A DNA stretch of 64,000 nt from Bradyrhizobium iriomotense (GTDB taxonomy: Bacteria > Pseudomonadota > Alphaproteobacteria > Rhizobiales > Xanthobacteraceae). Shown here piece by piece: positions 45,811-52,979 of this stretch. Location: positions 62,001 through 126,000 of the forward strand of contig NZ_JAFCLP010000004.1 in NCBI RefSeq assembly GCF_018129405.1, given 5' to 3'. A program made the translations under genes and the position numbers. Position 1 is the first letter of the stretch, and each line of letters begins with the position of its first letter. The notes beneath the pieces are model-generated. The model had not been told where the DNA came from. It saw nothing but the letters and a program-made list of their open reading frames with translations, and searched no databases.

Positions 45811-46518
45811 CTAATTCTCCTCGTCCGAAGGGGGAGCTGCATCGCGGTCGTCGACGAGGCGCAGGCGCGCAGCCTCGCCCGTGGACTTCGCCTGCTCGCC
45901 AAGCACACGCAGCATCTCGGCGCAGAGCTCATCCGGCGAGCGGCCCATGGCATAGCCTTCCAGGATGACGCCGATGGCGACGGCCCAGAACCGCCGTGAA
46001 CTCTCGTCGGGCGCGCGCAGGGAGCGCCAGCCGTGGCGCGCCACCTGGCCGGCATAGGCCCGCGCGCCCTCGGCGTGCAGGCGCTCAATGGTGCGCTCGA
46101 CCAGCGGCGCCAGATCCTGGCGCCGACGTGTCAGGGTGAGCGCCTCGGCGAAGAACGCGACCGAATCGCTCGCCGTCACCGTCTCGGCCAGCGCATGGGT
46201 GTACTCCCGCGGCGTGCGCGCCTTCAGCGCAGCCTGCTCGGTCGCACGGGCGAGGTACAGCAGGTCGCGGCAGGCGCATTCGACGAACAGCGCCTCCTTG
46301 GTGCGGAAATAATAGGTGATCTGGCTCGGGAATGCGTTCGCGGCAGCCGCGATGTCCGTGATCGAAGCGCCCGACAGTCCCCGCTCCCGGAACAGCGGGC
46401 TTGCCGCATCCAGCAGCAGCGAGCGCATCTTGCGGCCGGCCGAGCGCGTGGCGCGCGCCGCATGCTTGGGGTCGCCGGCAGCCGGCTCGGATGGCGCATG
46501 GGCAGATTTGTCTGCCAT
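45811..46518 (-). CDS. TetR family regulator of the desaturase operon
   Basis: A 235-residue regulator. After a polar 25-residue extension comes the TetR helix-turn-helix (GRKMRSLLLDAASPLFRERG to SQITYYFRTKEALF, about 28-75); the ligand domain is C-terminal. The ATG at 46516-46518 follows GGGAGGATCC; an upstream in-frame start would run through the promoter. A perfect 7-3-7 palindrome overlaps its own promoter at 46539-46555, so autoregulation together with the downstream desaturase is likely, with an acyl-CoA-type ligand as an obvious but untested idea. Confidence 0.85.
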   Translation of the reverse strand: MADKSAHAPSEPAAGDPKHAARATRSAGRKMRSLLLDAASPLFRERGLSGASITDIAAAANAFPSQITYYFRTKEALFVECACRDLLYLARATEQAALKARTPREYTHALAETVTASDSVAFFAEALTLTRRRQDLAPLVERTIERLHAEGARAYAGQVARHGWRSLRAPDESSRRFWAVAIGVILEGYAMGRSPDELCAEMLRVLGEQAKSTGEAARLRLVDDRDAAPPSDEEN

Positions 46519-46538
46519 TGGATCCTCCCGTTGACTTA

Positions 46539-46567
46539 TTTGTATGCTATACAAACAAATAAATCAA
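46539..46567 (-). promoter_or_regulatory. Promoter and operator of the TetR-desaturase operon
   Basis: The minus strand has TTGATT (46567-46562), a 17-base spacer and TACAAA (46544-46539), a good sigma-70 promoter. The perfect inverted repeat TTTGTAT-GCT-ATACAAA (46539-46555) covers the -10 box and part of the spacer, the right place for a repressor. The start codon lies 20 bases downstream. Confidence 0.65.
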
Positions 46568-46640
46568 GCTGGTATGATGGTGGAAGCTGGTCTCGCCTAT
46601 GCCCGCAGGCGCCCCCGGGGTCGAAATCTGGCCCCCAACC

Positions 46641-46668
46641 TTGCAAAGCCGACCAAAATCCGTATAAG
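46641..46668 (+). promoter_or_regulatory. Possible rpsF promoter
   Basis: TTGCAA (46641-46646) and TATAAG (46663-46668) are 16 bases apart on the plus strand. They would give a leader of about 185 bases before rpsF containing a GGGCC-AGTC-GGCCC hairpin (46742-46755). The rest of the 341-base gap (46519-46859) has no gene. Confidence 0.45.
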
Positions 46669-46859
46669 GCGCGCATCCGCAGACCCCGGCCGGGAGCTGA
46701 ACGGACGGTCTCAGCAAATCATTCGTGATTTTGGTGTGGCAGGGCCAGTCGGCCCGTCGTCCCGTGTTTCCGCCTTCTGAGCTTAATCCCAGAGTCCTTT
46801 CCGAAGGTCTCTTAAGGGCTTGACGCCGGGTGATGCGCCAACATGAGGAAAGGACCACC

Positions 46860-47357
46860 ATGGCTCTCTATGAGCATGTTTTTCTCGCGCGTCAGGACGC
46901 GAGCCCGCAGCAGGTCGAAGAGCTGACTGCGCAGATGACCGGCATCGTCGAAGGTCTCGGCGGCAAGGTCACCAAGACCGAGAATTGGGGCGTTCGCTCC
47001 CTCACCTACCGCATGAACAAGAACCGCAAGGCGCACTTCGTGCTGCTCAACATCGACGCGCCGTCCGCGGCGATCGCCGAGATCGAGCGCCAGGAGCGCA
47101 TCAGCGAAGACGTGATCCGCTATCTGAGCGTCCGCGTCGAGGAGCTCGAGGAAGGCCCGTCCGCGATGATGCGCAAGGCCGACCGTGATCGCGAGCGTGA
47201 CGACCGTGGCGGCGGCTTCCGCGGCGAGCGCGAAGGCGGCTTCCGTGGCGACCGCGAGGGTGGTTTCCGTGGCGGCGATCGCGACGGCGGCTTCCGCGGT
47301 GATCGCGGCCCGCGCCGTCCGCGCGAAGAAGCTGAAACCACGACGGATGGGGAGTAA
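46860..47357 (+). CDS. rpsF: 30S ribosomal protein S6
   Basis: A 165-residue S6. The ferredoxin-like core (1-100) opens [20 protein letters not shown] and contains [21 protein letters not shown]-terminal extension of about 50 residues carries GGFRGDRE-like repeats, making it much longer than E. coli S6 before modification. ATG 46860 follows a GAGGAAAGGA site. S6 binds S18 and the central domain of 16S rRNA. Confidence 0.96.
   Translation: MALYEHVFLARQDASPQQVEELTAQMTGIVEGLGGKVTKTENWGVRSLTYRMNKNRKAHFVLLNIDAPSAAIAEIERQERISEDVIRYLSVRVEELEEGPSAMMRKADRDRERDDRGGGFRGEREGGFRGDREGGFRGGDRDGGFRGDRGPRRPREEAETTTDGE
47205..47320 (+). repeat. GGFRG-type repeats in the S6 tail
   Basis: Five imperfect repeats of GGCTTCCGCGGCGA-like units encode [26 protein letters not shown] and GGFRGDRG. 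The tail alternates acidic and basic charges and is probably disordered. Confidence 0.8.
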
Positions 47358-47362
47358 GATCA

Positions 47363-47602
47363 ATGGCTGAAGCTGGTGCACGCCGTCCGTTTTTCCGTCG
47401 CCGCAAGAGCTGCCCGTTCACGGGCGCCAATGCTCCGAAGATCGACTACAAGGACTCCAAGCTGCTGATGCGCTACGTCTCCGAGCGCGGCAAGATCGTG
47501 CCGAGCCGCATCACCGCGGTGTCCGCGAAGAAGCAGCGTGAACTCGCCCGCGCCATCAAGCGCGCGCGGTTCCTGGGCCTGCTGCCCTACGTCATTCGCT
47601 AA
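47363..47602 (+). CDS. rpsR: 30S ribosomal protein S18
   Basis: A 79-residue basic protein with the S18 signature: [19 protein letters not shown], then [43 protein letters not shown]. The single zinc-type Cys (C near 14) is the only one, so this is the zinc-independent form. It begins 5 bases after rpsF and is followed at 10 bases by a strong terminator. Confidence 0.97.
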   Translation: MAEAGARRPFFRRRKSCPFTGANAPKIDYKDSKLLMRYVSERGKIVPSRITAVSAKKQRELARAIKRARFLGLLPYVIR

Positions 47603-47611
47603 GACGAATAC

Positions 47612-47645
47612 GACCGGCGGCGATCGCCGCCGGTCGCGACTTTTT
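47612..47645 (+). terminator. Intrinsic terminator after rpsR
   Basis: A 24-base perfect palindrome built on GACCGGCGGCGA (47612-47635) is followed by GCGAC and TTTTT (47641-47645). It ends the rpsF-rpsR transcript upstream of the island, so the cargo and the downstream DUF2232-rplI genes need other promoters or read-through. Confidence 0.85.
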
Positions 47646-47985
47646 CTGAACTCATAAGGCTTCCGGGTCGTCCGGTTGCCGATGGTTGGGGCAGGACGCC
47701 TCTAACCGCTCGTTTGAACGACAACAATTTTCCCCAATAGAATCAACGCATGCAGTGCCGCCGGTTCACGTTGCGTACCCGGGTTTTTCGCACCGTTCCT
47801 GCTACGAAACTGCTACGGTTGAGGCTCCGTTCTCTCTACCCGCCCCGCCCATGCGCGCTCGGCGATCCGGGCGCCAGGACCATCGAGCTGTGCGCGTCGG
47901 CGCCGCTTCAACTCCGGCCAGGTTGACGTTTGTTGAATGCTGCCCATCTTGGCCGCAACCTCACACCAGAATTGATCGGAACCCA

Positions 47986-48243
47986 ATGGCAGACCTGTAC
48001 GCGATCATGAAAGCCAGGGCGCTGCCCTTGGCGCGAACCATCGTCATGAACCCAGATGAAGACGCCTTCGCAGTGATCATGGCGGACAGCGATGACTCTC
48101 GCCAAGCTCATTTCTTGATGATGCTTGAGGGGTCTATCCCCGCTGAAGGTCACCGCCGGATTCTGCTCGATGGCTTGGCCCGTGAATACGCGGGCGTGGA
48201 TGGGTGGATGGCCTATGTCGATCGCGAGTGCAAAGACGATTGA
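47986..48243 (+). CDS. Hypothetical protein, island gene 1
   Basis: An 85-residue soluble protein (MADLYAIMKARALPLARTIV) with an acidic centre (NPDEDAFAVIMADSDDSRQAHFL) and an acidic C-terminus ending RECKDD. The ATG at 47986 is favoured: the frame continues upstream to 47686 but that part is Arg/Ser-rich and crosses the island end. No family recognised. The 383 bases before it (47603-47985) hold the rpsR terminator, the left direct repeat and two CTGCTAC heptamers but no other gene. Confidence 0.6.
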   Translation: MADLYAIMKARALPLARTIVMNPDEDAFAVIMADSDDSRQAHFLMMLEGSIPAEGHRRILLDGLAREYAGVDGWMAYVDRECKDD

Positions 48244-48357
48244 CCCGCGCCGCCCTCAGGTCCGGTACGCTGATCATTTCAAGGCAAGCGGGATGCTAGG
48301 ACTTGACCGGGCTGGTATGTGGAGAAGTATGCAGCGCCCCCCTTTTTGAGTGAGCAG

Positions 48358-48669
48358 ATGGCCAAAGCACGCGACGTATTTGAAAAGCTGAAGGCGGCAG
48401 TGGACGAGGCGGAGAGCAAGAAGAATTACCTCTATGCTCTCGACGCGGCCAAAGCCGAAGGCCTCAAGGGCGACTCCTTGGACAAGACCTCAATCGCCTA
48501 TGAGTTGCGGCTAGTCGGCGAAGATGGTCTCGAAGTGAAGCTGAAGATCGAGTCGTACGACACTACCAAAACCTTCGGACCGATCGGCCCGGATGCGAAC
48601 AGGATTGGTCTGGAACTGCTCGAAAATGGCCGATATCTCGACCATTATGCGAAAGGATATCACGACTAG
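48358..48669 (+). CDS. Hypothetical protein, island gene 2
   Basis: A 103-residue soluble, charged protein: a helical first half (FEKLKAAVDEAESKKNYLYAL) then a beta-rich second half (SIAYELRLVGEDGLEVKLKIESYD) and GPIGPDANRIGLELLENGRYLD. Codons such as AAG, GAA and AAA with A/T third bases are frequent compared with the flanks. It is 114 bases after gene 1 and 96 before the rhomboid gene, all on one strand. No family recognised. Confidence 0.65.
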   Translation: MAKARDVFEKLKAAVDEAESKKNYLYALDAAKAEGLKGDSLDKTSIAYELRLVGEDGLEVKLKIESYDTTKTFGPIGPDANRIGLELLENGRYLDHYAKGYHD

Positions 48670-48765
48670 GATTGTCAACGTGGACATGGACCGCATCCCC
48701 ACGACCTACTCTTGCACCTTGCTGATTTTGACCTCACAATTGCGCATTAGGTCAGGGGGCTACCT

Positions 48766-49443
48766 ATGGTCGTGGTATTCGGAGACAATCTGCGCCGAAA
48801 GCGCGTAGCCGTCGCCACGCACATCATCGCAGTCGCCTGCGCGCTCGCGACCGCTGTCGTGATGCTGGCAGGCGCGACCGCAGGCACCGTGAGGGCGCTT
48901 GCGTTCACCCCTGTAGACTTTAGCCTGCACCCCGTTGTGTCGTTCTACACGCTGTTCACCGCCGAGTTTGTTCACTCAGGTTCGGTGCATCTGGTCGGGA
49001 ACCTAATCTTCCTATATGCCTTCGGGCGCTCCATTGAAAATCTTGTAGGCCCGGCCGTGTTCGCGGCAGCATTCGTCGGACTTGGGGCCTTGTCGTTTCT
49101 GGGGTCGTGGTTGATCGGCCCGGCCTCCCCCGTCCCTATCGTCGGCGCATCGGGCGCGTTGTCGTTCCTCATGGGCGCATACACTATCGTCTTTCCCCGG
49201 GCGAAACTGCGCATCGTCCCGTTTCTGCGCGTGCCATACCTACGCGCGTGGCAGTTCTCATCCGCATGGATCGCTCTTCAGATATGGAGCGCTGTAGAGG
49301 TCGGAGAACTGGCCAGCGGTGTCGCCTATGCCACGCACCTCGCGGGCTTCGTCATAGGCCTAGTGGCCGGCGTGGCCTGGAAAGAATTTGCACTCGACAC
49401 CGACCGACTCATTGCTGAACTTTCCGACGAGGTTTCGTCATGA
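48766..49443 (+). CDS. Rhomboid family intramembrane serine protease, island gene 3
   Basis: A 225-residue polytopic protein with six predicted helices. Rhomboid features are visible: the FVHSGSVHLVGNLIFLYAFG motif (HxxxxHxxxN, near 68), the catalytic serine in GASGALSFLMG (near 128) and the catalytic histidine in ATHLAGFVIGL (near 194). It should cleave membrane proteins within or near the bilayer. A GGGGG site lies 7 bases before the ATG. The last four bases overlap the next gene (ATGA), implying that the two proteins are made in fixed ratio and possibly act together. Confidence 0.88.
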   Translation: MVVVFGDNLRRKRVAVATHIIAVACALATAVVMLAGATAGTVRALAFTPVDFSLHPVVSFYTLFTAEFVHSGSVHLVGNLIFLYAFGRSIENLVGPAVFAAAFVGLGALSFLGSWLIGPASPVPIVGASGALSFLMGAYTIVFPRAKLRIVPFLRVPYLRAWQFSSAWIALQIWSAVEVGELASGVAYATHLAGFVIGLVAGVAWKEFALDTDRLIAELSDEVSS

Positions 49444-50270
49444 AGCACATCATTCTTCTGATCTCGATGGCAATCACTTGCGTCCTGGTCGCAGTCGCCA
49501 ACGTCATCATCACTAGGATAATTGGGCTCAACTTCTTCACATTCAAGCTATGGTTCGTCGTCCCTGCCGGAGCCGTCTGTGTGGGGATGCTCGGGGCGAG
49601 CGGCGCAATTCTTGCCGCGAGATATTTCAACATCCGGCCAACGGTCGTCGATGCCATCCTCATGGTGGTCATCGCCGCTGCGACCATGGGCCTCATCTAT
49701 TTTCTCGACTACACGACGTTCGTTCTCGACGATGGCCGCAAAGTCGCGGATCTGATCGACTTCGGCAGCTACGTTGATCTCGTCCTGACGAAAGCACACA
49801 TGCGAGTTGGCCGGGGCGCCGGAGTTGATTCCGGAGAAGTAGGCCAGATGGGTTACGCGCTGGCGGGCATCGAGTTCGTCGGCTTCCTGATCGGCGGTGC
49901 GGCCACATTCTTCCTCATCAAAGGCCTGTGGCGCTGCGCTGAGTGCGGTTCGTATCTGCGCAAGCTCAAAACCAAGAAAACGAAAGAGCTGACGTTCGAC
50001 GAGGCGAGCAAGATCATAGACCTATTCAAGGCGGGCAATCTTGAAACGGTACAGGGTGTGATGGCGTGGTCGCCGGCAGTACGTACCCTTGATCGCAATG
50101 GGCAGAAGGCGCTGATCTCGTTTGACCTCCATGGCTGCCCGAAGTGCAAAACTGAGGTGGTCTCGGCCAAAGTCAACGCCTTCAACGGAAAAGAATGGAA
50201 GGACGTGCCAGCACTGACAACGCGACGCGATCTGCTGAGTGGTGTGTCGTTGCGGGATCAGTTTGCCTAG
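49440..50270 (+). CDS. Four-helix membrane protein with zinc-ribbon-like cysteines, island gene 4
   Basis: A 276-residue protein. Helices are seen at about 3-25, 35-58, 68-90 and 140-162 (MGYALAGIEFVGFLIGGAATFFLI). The cytoplasmic C-terminus has CAECGSYL near 170 and GCPKCKTEVV near 237, a CxxC...CxxC pair spaced by about 65 residues that could bind zinc or form disulfides. Between them sits a helical region (TFDEASKIIDLFKAG). No known family is recognised. Its ATG overlaps the rhomboid stop, so partner or substrate of the rhomboid is the simplest reading, but that is inference. Confidence 0.7.
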   Translation: MKHIILLISMAITCVLVAVANVIITRIIGLNFFTFKLWFVVPAGAVCVGMLGASGAILAARYFNIRPTVVDAILMVVIAAATMGLIYFLDYTTFVLDDGRKVADLIDFGSYVDLVLTKAHMRVGRGAGVDSGEVGQMGYALAGIEFVGFLIGGAATFFLIKGLWRCAECGSYLRKLKTKKTKELTFDEASKIIDLFKAGNLETVQGVMAWSPAVRTLDRNGQKALISFDLHGCPKCKTEVVSAKVNAFNGKEWKDVPALTTRRDLLSGVSLRDQFA

Positions 50271-50333
50271 GTCGTTGTCGCCACAAATGCGGCGCAACCC
50301 AAGCTGCTGATTGAGGTAGGAAGGAGCCGGGTA

Positions 50334-50762
50334 ATGGGCGAGTTGTTTCTGGTCCTAGGCGGTGTCGTACTGGTCGCGGTCATCCTTCTCGCGAGGAAGG
50401 GCCGACAGCAACGTGAGCGGGAGGAGACCGAGCGACGAGCGAATGCACGCGAGGCAAATCGCCTACTGAAGGATATTAACAAGAGCCTGGGCTTTCCCGA
50501 AGGCACAGGTCCGACCGGGATTATGGTCGATGGCGAGTATAGGGTCGTGAACATCGGTCACGCGGAGAGGATGAAGACCGACTCGACCTATGCGTTCGGC
50601 AACGAAGTAGCTGAAATCCTGCTCGAACTGAATGATCTTGAGGGCGCCCTCAAAGAAGCCGAAGCTCAATCCGACCATGGCCTCGCGGCCAAGATCAGAG
50701 TCGAGATGACAGTGCTGGAGAAACGAGCCATCGCAATGGCGGAAACGCAGCGGCGCTCATAG
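50334..50762 (+). CDS. Membrane-anchored coiled-coil protein, island gene 5
   Basis: A 142-residue protein with one N-terminal helix (ELFLVLGGVVLVAVILLARK, residues 3-22), then a charged coiled-coil-like stretch (RQQREREETERRANAREANRLLKDI), a short GIMVDGEYRVVNIGHAERM strand region and a C-terminal helical pair (EILLELNDLEGALKEAEAQ). A strong AAGGAG site lies 8 bases before the ATG. It follows gene 4 by 63 bases. No family recognised. Confidence 0.7.
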   Translation: MGELFLVLGGVVLVAVILLARKGRQQREREETERRANAREANRLLKDINKSLGFPEGTGPTGIMVDGEYRVVNIGHAERMKTDSTYAFGNEVAEILLELNDLEGALKEAEAQSDHGLAAKIRVEMTVLEKRAIAMAETQRRS

Positions 50763-50887
50763 GCCGTCCGGATGCGGCGCGTCATCGTGGTCTGCACGAT
50801 CATCAACGTGGTTGGCATTCGAAGGTACGACCACCCACCCGATGTCGCTGGCCGTTATGTCATGCGCCGCCGGTAGATGGAAACTGA

Positions 50888-51001
50888 TTGCAGCTACTCT
50901 ACTGCGGAGTCTCAGTGGCAACGATCCGGTAGACCTATCGCCATGTCATGCCGGGAACCTTCGACGACCTGCTCGACGCCGCCCATCAGATTGGGCGTTG
51001 A
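50888..51001 (+). pseudogene. Degenerate C-terminal remnant of a tyrosine recombinase (integrase)
   Basis: The plus-strand frame through 50888-51001 reads LQLLYCGVSVATIR, then an in-frame TAG, then TYRHVMPGTFDDLLDAAHQ and IGR before TGA (50999-51001). This resembles the end of phage-type integrases, where LxLLGHxSVxTT is followed by the catalytic TYxHV...PG. The GH is lost and two stops interrupt the frame (also TGA at 50885). It lies about 190 bases from the right direct repeat, the expected place for an integrase gene. The remaining bases of 50763-51220 hold no other gene I can support. Confidence 0.55.
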
Positions 51002-51220
51002 ATATCAGGGCGAAAGTAGATAGAAGGCCGGCATTGGTTTGGGGCTCCCGTGGGGAGCCTCATTCGTTTGCGACTGCCGCGAGGTAGTTCGCAGGGCTGA
51101 GCGAGCTGAGGTTTCTGCTACGGTTTCTGCTACAGAGCATTGACCGACCTGCATAAGCCTCTGATAATACTAGCGTTCCGCTGGTCTCGCTCTAACCGCT
51201 CGAAGGGAGCGGGACAGCTG

Positions 51221-52201
51221 ATGATGGCCTTTGGACTGATAGCCCTGATCGCCGGCGCTGCGTCGGCCCTGATGTTCGCCTCGATCGTTTCGGGCGCGCT
51301 GATCTCGCTCGTCCTGTTCTATCTCGCACCGCTGCCCTTGATGGTCGCCTCGATCGGCTGGGGACCGCTCTGCGCGAGCCTTGGCGGCATCACGGCTGCG
51401 ATCGGCCTTGGCGCCCTGTTCGGCCTGCCCTACTGCATCGCTTTCGCCGTGACCGTCGCGCTGCCGGCCTGGTGGCTCGGCCATCTCGTCCTGCTCAGCC
51501 GGCAGGTCAGCCCCGTCGCGCCAGACGCTTCCGCCACCGAGCCGCCCGCCGAGCCCGAGCTCGAGTGGTATCCGGTCGGACGCTTGCTGCTGTGGATCGC
51601 CGGTTTCGCCACGCTGACCACGATCGCGGCCCTGCTCACGCTCGGCACCGACGCCGAGACCATCACCGCCACATTGCAGCGCGGCCTGATGCGCATCCTC
51701 CGCACCACCGATCCGCAGACCTCTGCCGACGCCAGCCAGTTCGTCGATGCGCTGGTGCGCATCGCGCCGGCCGCAGCGACCATCGTCGCGATGATGACGC
51801 TGACCCTCAACCTCTGGCTCAGCGCCAAGGTCACGGCGACATCGGGCCGGCTGCGCCGTCCCTGGCCGGATCTGAAGACGGCGGAGCTGCCGCCGATGAC
51901 GCTGGTGGCGCTCTGTATCGCGCTCGCCTTCTGCTTCACCGGCGGGCTGCTCGCGATCGTCGCGCAGATCACAACGGCCGCGCTGATGATGGGCTATGCG
52001 CTCACCGGCTTTGCCGTGCTGCACACGCTGACGCTCGCGCTGAAGAGCCGCACCTTCTGGCTCGGCTCGACCTATGCCGTCGTGGTCGTGTTCGGATGGC
52101 CCGTCATCGCGATGGTGATCCTCGGCCTTGCGGACGCCGTGTTCGGCTTCCGCGAGCGCTTCCTGCGCAACCGGCAGCCGCCGCCGCTGCCAACCCCTTA
52201 A
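51221..52201 (+). CDS. DUF2232 family membrane protein
   Basis: A 326-residue inner-membrane protein with about eight helices, opening [47 protein letters not shown]2232 proteins of alphaproteobacteria lie between rpsR and rplI, as here once the island is ignored. ATG 51221 is chosen because the frame upstream to 51140 would cross the island junction; a GGGAG site lies 13 bases upstream. Role unknown. The island has placed foreign DNA immediately before its ribosome binding site. Confidence 0.85.
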   Translation: MMAFGLIALIAGAASALMFASIVSGALISLVLFYLAPLPLMVASIGWGPLCASLGGITAAIGLGALFGLPYCIAFAVTVALPAWWLGHLVLLSRQVSPVAPDASATEPPAEPELEWYPVGRLLLWIAGFATLTTIAALLTLGTDAETITATLQRGLMRILRTTDPQTSADASQFVDALVRIAPAAATIVAMMTLTLNLWLSAKVTATSGRLRRPWPDLKTAELPPMTLVALCIALAFCFTGGLLAIVAQITTAALMMGYALTGFAVLHTLTLALKSRTFWLGSTYAVVVVFGWPVIAMVILGLADAVFGFRERFLRNRQPPPLPTP

Positions 52202-52248
52202 GTCCAACCCTGAAACTGAAACCCAGAGCACTTCAAAGGAGAACGAAT

Positions 52249-52848
52249 ATGGAAGTCATTTTGCTGGAACGCGTCAACAAGCTGGGCCAGATGGGCGAAG
52301 TCGTGAAAGTTCGCGACGGCTATGCCCGCAATTTCCTGCTCAAGCGCGGCAAGGCGCTGCGCGCCACCGCCGACAACCGCGCCAAGTATGACGGCATGAA
52401 GGCCGATCTCGAGGCGCGCAATCTCCAGGCCAAGGGCGAGGCGTCCAAGGTCGCCGAGAAGATCGAGGGCAAGAACATCATCGTGATCCGCCAGGCCTCC
52501 GAAGCCGGCCAGCTGTTCGGCTCGGTCACGGTGCGCGACATCGTCGCCGCGTTCGAGACCGACGGCGTCCACCTCGATCGTCCGCAGGTGCAGCTCGACG
52601 CACCGATCAAGACCATCGGCAAGCACACCGTCACCGTTGCCGTTCACCCCGAGGTCGAGGTCGAGATCACCGTCACGGTTGCCCGCAGCCAGGACGAGGC
52701 CGAGCGCATCAACCGCGGCGAAGACATCTCGACCCGCAACGAGGACCGCGATGCGGCCGCCGAGGCGATCGCCGCCGCCGGCGAGTTCTTCGATCCGGAA
52801 GCCCAGCACGACGAGGTCGAGCCGGCTCCGGCTGCGGAAGAGAAGTAA
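52249..52848 (+). CDS. rplI: 50S ribosomal protein L9
   Basis: A 199-residue L9: the N-domain [31 protein letters not shown], the long connecting helix and the C-domain, followed by a 45-residue acidic, Ala-rich extension ([24 protein letters not shown]). ATG 52249 follows AAAGGAG. It binds 23S rRNA domain V. A cloverleaf repeat and a bidirectional terminator follow. Confidence 0.96.
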   Translation: MEVILLERVNKLGQMGEVVKVRDGYARNFLLKRGKALRATADNRAKYDGMKADLEARNLQAKGEASKVAEKIEGKNIIVIRQASEAGQLFGSVTVRDIVAAFETDGVHLDRPQVQLDAPIKTIGKHTVTVAVHPEVEVEITVTVARSQDEAERINRGEDISTRNEDRDAAAEAIAAAGEFFDPEAQHDEVEPAPAAEEK

Positions 52849-52858
52849 CTCCAACGTT

Positions 52859-52936
52859 GTCATTCCGGGATGGTCCGAAGGACCAGACCCGGAATCTCGA
52901 GATTCCGGGTTCTCGCTTCGCGAGCCCCGGAATGAC
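52859..52936. repeat. Cloverleaf-like dispersed repeat
   Basis: An outer stem of GTCATTCCGGG (52859-52869) and CCCGGAATGAC (52926-52936) encloses three hairpins: TGGTCC-GAA-GGACCA (52871-52885), a 22-base perfect palindrome centred on TCTCGAGA (52888-52909) and CTCGC-TTC-GCGAG (52912-52924). It has the look of a high-copy intergenic element. Confidence 0.75.
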
Positions 52937-52946
52937 GAAGATGATC

Positions 52947-52979
52947 AAAAGCCCGGTCGCCTCAGGCGGCCGGGCTTTT
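52947..52979. terminator. Bidirectional intrinsic terminator between rplI and the thioesterase gene
   Basis: AAAAGCCCGGTCGCC (52947-52961) pairs with GGCGGCCGGGCTTTT (52965-52979) around TCA; T-runs follow on both strands. The TCA loop is also the stop codon (minus-strand TGA) of the thioesterase gene. Confidence 0.88.

Larger units (their letters stand above)
47700..51202. mobile_element. Integrated element of about 3.5 kb between rpsR and DUF2232
   Basis: Identical 13-bp direct repeats CTCTAACCGCTCG lie at 47700-47712 and 51190-51202. The DNA between them is visibly lower in G+C and uses A/T-ending codons, unlike the flanking ribosomal genes. It holds five cargo genes on the plus strand and, near the right end, a degenerate C-terminal piece of a tyrosine recombinase (50888-51001). 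Pairs of CTGCTAC heptamers at 11-12 bp spacing occur near both ends (47799-47816 and 51115-51133) and may be recombinase arm sites. The right repeat is 18 bases before the DUF2232 start codon. Without a working integrase the element is probably fixed. Confidence 0.65.

Noticed and set aside
47205-47320. S6 tail repeats as a CRISPR or satellite
   Set aside because: They are in frame within rpsF and encode GGFRG units.
47655-47730. tRNA gene as the island's target site
   Set aside because: The sequence GCAGGACGCCTCTAACCGCTCGT-like stretch has no acceptor stem, anticodon arm or T-loop, and no CCA end.
50812-51087. 91-codon plus-strand frame in the right part of the island
   Set aside because: Arg-rich content without start signal; a different frame over the same bases gives the integrase-like ending.
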